Assembly (NCBI GenBank): GCA_028703175.1
Contig: JAQVNJ010000022.1
Coordinates: 1 to 58,851, forward strand
Length of the DNA stretch: 58,851 nucleotides
Origin: JAAYCB01 sp012744395
GTDB taxonomy: Bacteria > Planctomycetota > Planctomycetia > Pirellulales > Thermoguttaceae
Reading direction: 5' to 3'
A program made the position numbers and the translations under genes. Positions 8,139 through 16,030 of the stretch are shown here, piece after piece. How positions within the stretch are numbered: the stretch's first letter is position 1; every line of letters starts with the position of its first letter. Below the pieces are notes generated by a model. It searched no databases. It was not told where the DNA came from and was given only the letters and a program-made list of their open reading frames with translations.

Positions 8139-8498
8139 GGATCATCCTTTCGAGGAAGAAACACGCCCGCTCCGCGGCACGTCGGCCGCCGTGGGACGAG
8201 CCGCCGCCAGATGCACCCGGCGGCGCTTTGTGCAAACCCGTAATATACCGTTTTTCCGTCCCGGCCACAACTCCAGGCAAGGAAAAAGCCGCGCCGTAAA
8301 CCGCCTTGAATTAACGACTTGCAATCACGAATCGGGCGCCGTTCCGGGCGAGGCGGAAAATCCGACGGGCAAGGTGCAAACACCCGTGTTGCACGCCCCC
8401 CCAGCGGTCTCCGGAGATTCTCCCGGGGAATTGCACCGCGCCGGGCTCAAGCCGCGCGAGCCAAGGAAAATCGCCATCACGGCCCGCCCAATCAACTC
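8139..8498. other. Intergenic between the TOTE-type gene and gyrA
   Basis: 360 bp holding the gyrA promoter and leader. No gene in any frame has recognisable content. The spacing argues that gyrA is transcribed independently of the upstream primase-helicase gene on the same strand. Confidence 0.5.
8242..8270 (-). promoter_or_regulatory. Candidate sigma70-type promoter of gyrA
   Basis: On the minus strand, TTGTGG (8270-8265), a 17-nt spacer, then TATATT (8247-8242), a 5/6 match to the -10 consensus. It lies 104 bp before the gyrA ATG and is AT-rich against a GC-rich background. Found by eye only. Confidence 0.55.
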
Positions 8499-11345
8499 TC
8501 ACGCGTCGGACGCGGGGGCGTCCTTCCCGTCGTCCGTCCGCCCGCGTCGCCGGGCAAGTGCGCGCAGGATCGCGTCGAGAACCGCATCGAGGCGTTTGCC
8601 GGCGTCTTCGGCGAGGAATCGCAGGACGAGGTAGCCGTTCTCCTGCAACAGAAGGTCTTTGCGCCGATCGCGGCGATAAGCCTCCGCATCGCCCAGGTGC
8701 TGACCGCCGTCGATCTCGATGGCGATCCGCTCGTCGGCGGCCAGCAGATCGACCTCCATCCGCCCACGTCCGTCAAAGGGAATCGGCAACTCGGCGTTGA
8801 GGCGGAACAGCCCGGCGGTCTCCGACAGCGTCTCCAATCGCTGGTAAAGAAACGCCTCGGTGGCGCTTCGTGCGCGCTCGATGCCTTCGGCATGCGGAGA
8901 GACCTCGCCTGCCGCGTGAACGAAGAGGTTGGCCAGCGGCGGGTCGACGCCGTCGCGAACCAGCCGCCGCACGGTCGCCGCGTAGTCCTGTTTCCACTGG
9001 GGATCGACGGGCAGCGGCGCCTCGGCGGGCCAGCCGGGTACCGCACTGGCCGGCAGCATGACGGTATACCCGACCGCTTCGTAGCCGCGGCAGCGCCGAT
9101 CGAACATCCGCGCGAGCATCGGCACATCCAGGTCGGCGTAGTCATACACCCGGACCTCGCGCTTGCGGTGATTCAGCCGGTGCAACCGGCCGACGTACTG
9201 CGCGATCGTCCCGCGCCATGAAACGGGAAGCGTCAGAAACAAGGTGTCGAGCCTTGCATCGTCGAACCCCTCGCCGACATATCGACCCGTGGCGAGCAGG
9301 ACCCGCTCCTCGTTCTCGGGAATCGCCGCCAGCCGCGTGGCGAGCGACCGGGCCTCTGCGGGCCGCGCGCCGCCGCGCAGCACGACGAGGTGGCGGACGC
9401 CGGGCGAGAGCCGCGCAGCCAGGTTGTCGAGGTGCTCGTTGCGCTCGGTCAACACCAGGGGCGAACGGCCTTCGCGGACAGCCCGCACGACCTCGTCGCA
9501 GATGGCCTCGTTGCGCCGCCCGTCGGCGATCAGCTCCCCGTAAAGTTCATGGAACTGGATTCGCATGTCCGGATCGGCCGGTTTCAGGGGGCGAAACGAC
9601 GTCGGTCGGACCAGCACGACGTGCGCGAAGGGGCGCGCATCGGCCTGCGCCTTCGCATCGACGCGGTGGCGCACCGGGCCGCATTGCATGAAGAGGATCG
9701 GGTGGTGGCCGTCCTTGCGCGCGACCGTGGCGGAAAGCCCCGTGACGAATCGCGCCCGCGCCCGCCGGGCGACCTGCTCGAAGCTCCGGGCGGACAGATG
9801 GTGGCATTCATCGACGATGAGCTGGCCGTAGTCTCCCACGCAGTCCTGGACGACGCCCTTGCGCACCAGGCTCTGAATCAGGGCCACGTCGAGCGAGCCG
9901 GTCGGCTTTCGGTGGCCGCCGCCGATTCGTCCGATGGTCTTGGGCGGCAGGTGGAGGAACGCCGCAAGCCGCTCGACCCACTGCTCCAGCAACTGGCGGC
10001 GGTGGACGAGAACCAACGTGTTGACTCCCCGCTGGGCGATCAGCCAGGCGGCGACCACGGTCTTGCCGAAGGCCGTCGTTGCACAGAGAACGCCCGTCTC
10101 ATGCGCCAGCATCGCCCGGGCGGCGATCTTCTGCTCGGGCAGCAACTCGCCGTGAAACCTGGCCTCGAGCGGCGAGCCGGCGTTTCGTTCGTCCCGGACG
10201 GCGGCGGCGATGCCCAGGTCGGAAAGCAGATTCTCCACGTCTTCCAGGCAGCCGCGCGGCAGGCCGATGTGATGGGCAAGGTCCTCGGCGCAGCCGATGA
10301 TCCGCGGCTTGTCATACGTCGGCAGCCGCATCGCCTGCGCCTTGTAGAACTCCGGATTCTGAAAGGCCGCCAGCCGGACGAGGCGATTCCGCAGTCCCGG
10401 CGGCAGTCGATCCTTGGCAATGTAGACCTGGTCGCCGAGTATCAACTCCAAGCTCTCCGGCAGCGGGCCGGCGATCGGCGGCTCTTGGCGGCGGCGCGAG
10501 GGAAGCGCGGCCCAGGGCGCGGCATCCTCGTCGTCCAGCGAGGCCATGCGGACGCCAACGATCCGCCCGCGCCGTTCCGCATCATGGGCGATTCGCTCCA
10601 CGGTCGCACGGTCGATCTTTTCGACCGTGGAAAGAAACGCCCATTGATCGGGATGGGCAGCGCCCGAATCGTCCAGAAACACGCTGCTACCGCGGTCTCG
10701 CGGCCGTCTTTGCAGCGGCAGGGCGATCAGGTTGCCAAGGCCGGCGTGCGGCAAAGTGTCTTGGTTGGGGAAGAATCGGTCGTAGGAGTCGAGCCCCACA
10801 TCCGGCCGGAATTCCATCGTCTCGGTGAGGATGTGCGCACCGAGCCGGCGGGCCAGCGCCGCGGGAATGGCCTCCGCGAAGAACAGCCAGATGTGCCCGC
10901 CCTTGCCGGAACGCGATCGCTCCAGCGCGGCCGGCACGCCGAGGCGGCAGCAGGTCTCCAGGACGGCGCGGGCGTCCTCCTGCCACGCCGCCTTGTCGAA
11001 ATCGGCCGCCAGGAAGAAACAGGTCTCGTCGAGCAGCAGCGGGTAAACACCCATGACGAAATCGCGGCCGGCAGCGTCCCTGCCCGAAAGATGCCAGCCG
11101 ATCGCTTCATCCGTGACGGGAAGGAACTTCTGCTCGGAGCAGTCCGTGCACTTGACCTTCGGCTTCTGGCACACGCCCCGGACCCACTCGTTGGCGCAGG
11201 CGGGCTGATAACCGGACTTGCCGGTCCGGCGGCTCTCGAAGCGGCGCGGATAGACGTCGTCGCGCCCGCGGAACAGCGAGCGGAACAGGGCGATCTTGGA
11301 TGCCGGCGAGGAGAGCCGGTGCACGAGCGCGGGCTGCGGGGCCAT
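8499..11345 (-). CDS. TOTE-type zinc finger-primase-helicase-nuclease fusion
   Basis: 948-aa multidomain protein resembling the core protein of TOTE conflict systems, predicted in comparative genomics to act against invading DNA. In order: a Cys4 zinc site (C50, C59, C66, C69); an archaeo-eukaryotic primase domain with DFD at 115-117 and SGKGGHIWLFF (His151); a superfamily 2 helicase with Walker A TTAFGKT (423-429), DECHH (512-516), SAT (538-540) and motif VI QYVGRLHR (716-723); and a C-terminal DUF559-like PD-(D/E)XK nuclease with MEVD (863-866) and IEID (876-879). The chosen ATG at 11345 has GAGGAG 8 nt upstream; the frame runs on to 11621 but that stretch looks non-coding. All active-site motifs look intact. 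No partner toxin or methylase is adjacent, so it may act alone. Confidence 0.85.
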   Translation of the reverse strand: MAPQPALVHRLSSPASKIALFRSLFRGRDDVYPRRFESRRTGKSGYQPACANEWVRGVCQKPKVKCTDCSEQKFLPVTDEAIGWHLSGRDAAGRDFVMGVYPLLLDETCFFLAADFDKAAWQEDARAVLETCCRLGVPAALERSRSGKGGHIWLFFAEAIPAALARRLGAHILTETMEFRPDVGLDSYDRFFPNQDTLPHAGLGNLIALPLQRRPRDRGSSVFLDDSGAAHPDQWAFLSTVEKIDRATVERIAHDAERRGRIVGVRMASLDDEDAAPWAALPSRRRQEPPIAGPLPESLELILGDQVYIAKDRLPPGLRNRLVRLAAFQNPEFYKAQAMRLPTYDKPRIIGCAEDLAHHIGLPRGCLEDVENLLSDLGIAAAVRDERNAGSPLEARFHGELLPEQKIAARAMLAHETGVLCATTAFGKTVVAAWLIAQRGVNTLVLVHRRQLLEQWVERLAAFLHLPPKTIGRIGGGHRKPTGSLDVALIQSLVRKGVVQDCVGDYGQLIVDECHHLSARSFEQVARRARARFVTGLSATVARKDGHHPILFMQCGPVRHRVDAKAQADARPFAHVVLVRPTSFRPLKPADPDMRIQFHELYGELIADGRRNEAICDEVVRAVREGRSPLVLTERNEHLDNLAARLSPGVRHLVVLRGGARPAEARSLATRLAAIPENEERVLLATGRYVGEGFDDARLDTLFLTLPVSWRGTIAQYVGRLHRLNHRKREVRVYDYADLDVPMLARMFDRRCRGYEAVGYTVMLPASAVPGWPAEAPLPVDPQWKQDYAATVRRLVRDGVDPPLANLFVHAAGEVSPHAEGIERARSATEAFLYQRLETLSETAGLFRLNAELPIPFDGRGRMEVDLLAADERIAIEIDGGQHLGDAEAYRRDRRKDLLLQENGYLVLRFLAEDAGKRLDAVLDAILRALARRRGRTDDGKDAPASDA

Positions 11346-11648
11346 CAGACGGGCTCCTCGGCGATCGGCCGCGGCGGGGCGAAGAGCGGAGCGGCGGCAG
11401 ACGTTTCCATCCCACCAAGGCGATGTTTCCAGTCTTCCTCCCACGCTACAATGGGCCCGGTGGCCGTGCCAGCCCCCCTGGGCGAGATCCGGATTCCGCG
11501 CCTGGTCCCGCAAAACCGGGGCGCTCTGACTTGTTCCCCCGCGGAAGAGCGACCGCCTCTCCGGACTGCTGCCGACCGACCCGGCCGAGCCGGGCGCGCT
11601 CGGTCCGCCGCTCGATCGCAACTTGCCGAATCAGAAAGGAAGAATTGA
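11346..11648. other. Divergent promoter region
   Basis: 303 bp between the primase-helicase-nuclease gene and the esterase gene, which point away from each other. A TACAAT hexamer lies near 11447 on the + strand without a good -35 partner. Nothing resembling a small toxin or antitoxin ORF with a ribosome site was found. Confidence 0.4.
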
Positions 11649-12536
11649 ATGCTTCGCTCACTGCTGATGTTCGTCATGGCCAGCGCGTTGGGCTTCGGCG
11701 CCTCGGCCGCCGAGAAGGACGGCGAAATCACCTACCGCACCGACACGGATATTATCTACCTGGAGAAGGGGAAAGCGACCACGCCCTACCAGCAGGAACG
11801 CTGCCGATTGGACATCTACTATCCGGAGAACCGGACGGGGTTCGCGACGCTTGTCTGGTTCCATGGTGGGGGGCTCAAAGCGGGCCATCGCTCGATCCCC
11901 AAGCAGTTGCAGGCAAAGGGCATCGGCGTCGTGGGCGTCAACTATCGACTGTATCCGAACGTGAAGTGCCCCGGCTATCTCCAGGATGCGGCCGCCGCCG
12001 TCGCCTGGACCCTTCACAACGTCGAAAAGTACGGCGGCGACCCCAAGAGAATCTTCGTCACGGGTCATTCCGCCGGGGGATATCTGACCAGCATGATCGG
12101 CCTCGATAAACGATGGCTCGCCGAGTGCGGGACCGACGCCGACCAGATCGCCGGACTGATCCCGCTCAGCGGGCACACGATTACGCACATGACGGTTCGC
12201 GAAGAACGGGGCATTCCGCAAACGCAACCGGTCGTGGACGAGCTGGCGCCGCTGTACCATGTCCGGCCCGACGCTCCGCCAATTCTCCTGATCACCGGCG
12301 ACCGCGAGCTGGAGATGCTGGGCCGCTACGAGGAGAATGCCTATTTCATGCGGATGCTCAAAGTCGCCGGCCACAAGGACGTCACGTTGTACGAACTCCA
12401 GGGCTACGGGCATGGCATGTTCGAGCCGGCCGTGGCGCCGATGCTGCGGTGGATGCAGGCGAAAGGCAGCCAGGACGGAATCGCTCCCGAGCGGGCCGCG
12501 CCGCCCGCCCGGCAGCCGGCTGCCGCGGCGAAGTGA
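11649..12536 (+). CDS. Secreted alpha/beta-hydrolase esterase
   Basis: 295-aa exported carboxylesterase of the BD-FAE/HSL-like group. A signal peptide (residues 1-21, ASALGFGASA-A) is followed by an alpha/beta-hydrolase core. The oxyanion motif is HGGG (72-75), the nucleophile is Ser141 in GHSAGG, and the other triad members are probably Asp218 (ITGDRE) and His255 (GYGHGM). The C-terminal ~30 residues are a Pro/Ala/Arg tail. Substrates in this family are acetylated or feruloylated sugars. It lies next to two predicted glycosidases, suggesting it removes ester groups from the same polysaccharide in the periplasm or outside. Confidence 0.85.
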   Translation: MLRSLLMFVMASALGFGASAAEKDGEITYRTDTDIIYLEKGKATTPYQQERCRLDIYYPENRTGFATLVWFHGGGLKAGHRSIPKQLQAKGIGVVGVNYRLYPNVKCPGYLQDAAAAVAWTLHNVEKYGGDPKRIFVTGHSAGGYLTSMIGLDKRWLAECGTDADQIAGLIPLSGHTITHMTVREERGIPQTQPVVDELAPLYHVRPDAPPILLITGDRELEMLGRYEENAYFMRMLKVAGHKDVTLYELQGYGHGMFEPAVAPMLRWMQAKGSQDGIAPERAAPPARQPAAAAK

Positions 12537-12652
12537 AGCCGGCCCTCCGCTGACTGGGGTCGCTCCGTGACGGAAGCCGCCACGGATTCGATGAGGACGA
12601 CCAAAGCAGCGGCTTCCGGTTCGCGCGTCTCCGCTCTGCCCCCTTCCGCCTG

Positions 12653-12678
12653 GAGACTGCCGGCCGCTCGGCAGTCTC
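12653..12678. terminator. Strong hairpin between convergent genes
   Basis: A perfect 10-bp stem, gagactgccg / cggcagtctc, with a 6-nt loop, in the 158-bp gap between the esterase stop (12536) and the minus-strand glycosidase stop (12695). No T-run follows on either strand. It probably works as a shared terminator or RNA 3' end stabiliser. Confidence 0.6.
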
Positions 12679-12694
12679 ACTCGGAGACGCCGGG

Positions 12695-15478
12695 TCAGGG
12701 GGCGGGCTCGGCGGGGGGACATTTCACGCTGCAAACGAAACGTTGTGGCGGCCTGACCGTGAACGCGATCCGCTCGCCTTCGCTCCCGAAGTAGCCGCCC
12801 CAACCGACGCTGATCGAGGCAACCTGGGCGAGGTCGAGTTCCCCGCGCGTCTGCCCGAACGGTTTGAACTGGCTGAACACCGCGTAGGCGCGGCGCGATC
12901 CGGGCATGTTCAGATAGTGTCCCGTACCCCCCAGGAAACGCCCGCCGTCGGCCGTGTTCAGGAAGACCAGCAACTCGGCGCTCGTGCGTTGGCCGGAAGG
13001 CGCCGAAACATCGATCGCCAGTCCCTCGCAGGCGGTCAAATCGAGCGGCTCTGGATACGCGAAGTTGAGGAACAGGAACGTGTCGACCTGCCCTTTGGTG
13101 AGGGTCGCCGCCGCGCGCCAGCCGGATGCGTCGTCGCCAGTCAATTCCGACTGCACGGCCTGTGCCTGGGATACGGCCGGCTTGGGGGCGGCGCGGAGTG
13201 GCTCGCAGGTCATCGAAAGGGCGCCCGCGATGGCGCCTCCCAAGCGTTTCGGCACGCTGGCGGCCGCCGATCGGAAGAGCATCGCGCCATACGGGCCGAG
13301 CCGCAGCGGTACTTGCGTCCCCTCGGCCACCGGCGTTACCTGGCCGGTCGCGGGGTCCCATTGCTCGGTTACGCCTCGGCCGCAGAAGCGGAGGTCGCCT
13401 TGCCAGGCCGCGCCGCTGTCATTGATCGCGAAATAGACCTCGTGTCCATCGATGCGGCGCCGCGTCACCTTGATCGGCGCCTTCGCCTCCACGCAAGCCG
13501 CGTCGCGTTCAAACAGCGCGTCGACGATCCGCGGCAGCAGCGCGATCATGCCGGCGGGCAGCAGAATGCCCGTGCCGCCGGCTGGGTTCGTGACCACGCA
13601 GGGGGCGTCGGCGGCGCCGAACAGTTCGCGGCCGATCGCCTCCACGCGCGGCGCGGGGAATTCCCGCTCGCTATTGAGGGGGCGAGCGCCGACCGCGATC
13701 ACCGCGCCCCCCTGGCGCCAGAACGCGGCCACGTTTTCCCACGCCGCCAGCGGCAGCGTGTCGGCGGCGGGCAATACCAGCACGCGCCAGCGCAGGTCGC
13801 CATGCGCCAGCGCTCCCTCCGCGACCCGCGCCGCGCGGAGTGCCTGCGAATCCACGTAGGCGAAATCGCGGCCGGCCGCGTACAGCGCCGAACTGGCGCC
13901 GTCGAAAACGCTCTCCGCGCGGCGCGCCGCCGGCTCGTCCGTCGCGCCCCGCAGCGCGGGAAGGAACACCGGCCAGAGGCTCTCGATCGGGTAGAGCACC
14001 GCGATGTCCGTGACCTGGCGCCCTCCCCGGAGCATTGTCTGGCAGCGGCCGGCGTGCGTGTTGATCCGCCGCAACTGCTCGTCGGTCAGGTCCTGGAACG
14101 CATAGTAGCTGGTCAGCGTGTTGATCCCGCCCCAGGCCAGCCGGTTGCACGTGCCGCGAATCTCGTCCTCGGTGACGACCCGGATCGGGCGCGTGTCGCC
14201 CGCCGCGCGGTAGCGCTGGCTGTGGTCGGAGACCTCGCACATCGTCACGCTGCGGCCTTCGAGATCGGCAGCGCTGCCGGCCAGGCGGGCGATCTGCCAG
14301 GGGACCTCCGGCGGAAGGCTCGTCAGGCAGTCGATGCTGGGGGCGTCGAGCCGCCGCAGGCAGCGAAAGAAGTGGCCGTAGAGCGGCACGTGCCCGACGA
14401 GCGACTCCTCCATCAACAGGTGGCCGCCGGAGAGGATGTTGTGTTTGTGGCACCAGTCCTGAATCTGGCCGAAATAATTCTCCGCGACCAATTCGCCCAC
14501 GGTGTTCCAGAAATCATACCGCGCCCGGGCGCCGGCCGGCCCGGCCTCGGTCACCAGCGCCGGCAGCAGCGGCCGCAACGGGCGCCCGCGGCGCTTGCTG
14601 AACTCCTGCTCGATGGTCAGCGACCAGGGCAGCACGCGGTAGGGCATGGGGCGGAACCAGAGGTTCTGGAGCGAGGGTTCGTCGGTGAACGTCGAGACGA
14701 AATACCGCCCAAGGTCCGGCCCCAGCTTTTCCGCATACCGCTGATGGGTGACTTCCAGGAACCGCGCGGTCGGCTCCGGCGTCAGCAGGTCGATGCAGGG
14801 CTTTTTGAAGGCGAGGCTGACTGCCGCATGTGTCCCTTCGTAGATCAGGTCATCGGTCATCACCACGACAAACCACTCGCCCGCCGGAGCCTGCCAGGAG
14901 AGTTGCCGATCGCGGATCGAGGCCGCCAGGTCCCGCGCGTGATCCAGCGCGATCGCGCCGTCGCGCCGCGGCAGCGCGGCGGCCAGCACCAGTCGACCGG
15001 GCGGCAGCGCGAGCGAGACGGCGCCGCCCGAAGTGTCCGTGCCGGCCACGAGCAGGCCACGCGCGGCCCACTCCGGATGGCCGCGGAGCGTCAGGTCGCG
15101 CGCGCTGCCGGATGGGTATCCGCACTCGTCGTAGAGCCAGAGCGACATGCCGGCCGCCTTGGCCAGGCGGACGCCGCGCAGGAAAGCGGGCCACTTCGTC
15201 TCGTCGTCCACGTAGCCGTCGAAGGCGACGTTGCCCGCAAACCCGCCGAAGCCCTGCGCCGCCAAGGTCTGCAATTGCCGGTCCTGTTCCGCCGGATTGG
15301 CCTGCTGCGCATGGATGATTCGCAGAATCCGCGCCGAGGCCGGCGGCGCGGAAAAACGCTCCGCCAGCGGTCGATCTTCCGCCGGCAACGGGGCGAGCAG
15401 AGACGCGGGCGGCTCCGCCGCCTGGCAGACCGCGCCGCACAACCCGACAAGAAGTCCAATCCGACATGCACGGTTCAT
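12695..15478 (-). CDS. Secreted GH106-like glycoside hydrolase
   Basis: 927-aa exported enzyme. The signal peptide is MNRACRIGLLVGLCGAVCQA-A. The N-terminal barrel shows HAQQANPAEQ, GFGGFAGNVAFDGYV and MSLWLYDECGYPSGSA (111-126), a pattern shared with GH106 alpha-L-rhamnosidases and related planctomycete and Bacteroidetes families; YFVSTFTDEPSL and GGHLLMEESL supply candidate acidic residues. A C-terminal beta-sandwich, possibly carbohydrate binding, spans about 770-920. The ATG at 15478 overlaps the stop of the 57-aa ORF by ATGA, so translation may be coupled. The exact substrate cannot be read from the sequence. The long open frame upstream of 15478 is not part of the gene. Confidence 0.78.
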   Translation of the reverse strand: MNRACRIGLLVGLCGAVCQAAEPPASLLAPLPAEDRPLAERFSAPPASARILRIIHAQQANPAEQDRQLQTLAAQGFGGFAGNVAFDGYVDDETKWPAFLRGVRLAKAAGMSLWLYDECGYPSGSARDLTLRGHPEWAARGLLVAGTDTSGGAVSLALPPGRLVLAAALPRRDGAIALDHARDLAASIRDRQLSWQAPAGEWFVVVMTDDLIYEGTHAAVSLAFKKPCIDLLTPEPTARFLEVTHQRYAEKLGPDLGRYFVSTFTDEPSLQNLWFRPMPYRVLPWSLTIEQEFSKRRGRPLRPLLPALVTEAGPAGARARYDFWNTVGELVAENYFGQIQDWCHKHNILSGGHLLMEESLVGHVPLYGHFFRCLRRLDAPSIDCLTSLPPEVPWQIARLAGSAADLEGRSVTMCEVSDHSQRYRAAGDTRPIRVVTEDEIRGTCNRLAWGGINTLTSYYAFQDLTDEQLRRINTHAGRCQTMLRGGRQVTDIAVLYPIESLWPVFLPALRGATDEPAARRAESVFDGASSALYAAGRDFAYVDSQALRAARVAEGALAHGDLRWRVLVLPAADTLPLAAWENVAAFWRQGGAVIAVGARPLNSEREFPAPRVEAIGRELFGAADAPCVVTNPAGGTGILLPAGMIALLPRIVDALFERDAACVEAKAPIKVTRRRIDGHEVYFAINDSGAAWQGDLRFCGRGVTEQWDPATGQVTPVAEGTQVPLRLGPYGAMLFRSAAASVPKRLGGAIAGALSMTCEPLRAAPKPAVSQAQAVQSELTGDDASGWRAAATLTKGQVDTFLFLNFAYPEPLDLTACEGLAIDVSAPSGQRTSAELLVFLNTADGGRFLGGTGHYLNMPGSRRAYAVFSQFKPFGQTRGELDLAQVASISVGWGGYFGSEGERIAFTVRPPQRFVCSVKCPPAEPAP

Positions 15479-15648
15479 GGGATGTCCTTGTTGACCAGCA
15501 CGTTGGCGACCCCGGCTTCCGCCGGATCGGGCCGGCCGTTCTGATTTGCATCGAGATAGACGCGTCCCTCCAGCGCGGCGCTGCTTGCGTGAGAGACGAG
15601 CGACTCGGCAGCGAGGATCGCCGCGAGGAGCAGTCGGCGGGTAGTCAT
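15475..15648 (-). CDS. 57-aa secreted SdrD-B stub
   Basis: A short ORF with a signal peptide (MTTRRLLLAAILAAESLVSHAS-SA) and then LEGRVYLDANQNGRPDPAEA, the first strand and calcium-type loop of an SdrD-B or calcineurin-phosphoesterase N-terminal domain. It stops after GVANVLVNKDIP, where such a domain should continue for 60 or more residues. GGAAAG lies 9 nt before the ATG at 15648. Its TGA overlaps the ATG of the glycosidase (ATGA). It may be a decayed 5' remnant of a larger secreted gene now serving as a coupled leader, or a real mini-protein. Confidence 0.5.
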   Translation of the reverse strand: MTTRRLLLAAILAAESLVSHASSAALEGRVYLDANQNGRPDPAEAGVANVLVNKDIP

Positions 15649-16030
15649 CCGCTTCATCTTTCCGCAGGCCAACCGGCCAAGGGGCCATCGGGCATCCGCC
15701 GTTTCGCCGGATGCCGGCATTCCGACCATTGTCGTCCCGCCGACTTTCCGAAGCAAGCGCGAGCAAGATCGGATCGCTCGCTTCTTTTCCCGCCAAATCT
15801 GGCAACCCGCACCCGGTTCGCTTACAATCCAGCGCCAGTCCTGCTCGCGCCGCGGCAATCAGGCGCAGAGCCGCGCGGCGGCAAGCCGGGCGAAACCGCG
15901 GAGTCCATCCAGGCGGCGCGGCGCGGTCCTTTCCGCCGCGATCGGTTGGGCGCCGTCGGCGCCCCTGCACGGTGAGTACACAACAGCCAACAGCGTTCCG
16001 TTGAGGAAGATTTACCGGAGGTATCCACAG
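15649..16030. other. Divergent intergenic region of two glycosidase genes
   Basis: 382 bp between the 57-aa ORF (minus) and the GH31 gene (plus). It should carry both promoters; no clear -35/-10 pair was recognised. The GH31 ribosome site GGAGG is at 16017-16021. Confidence 0.4.

Noticed and set aside
5313..8243. 976-aa + strand frame
   Set aside because: Antisense shadow of gyrA caused by high GC at third positions; composition without any domain.
8499..11345. Type I or III restriction helicase
   Set aside because: No HsdR- or Res-type layout and no methylase; the primase motifs and zinc site fit the TOTE type better.
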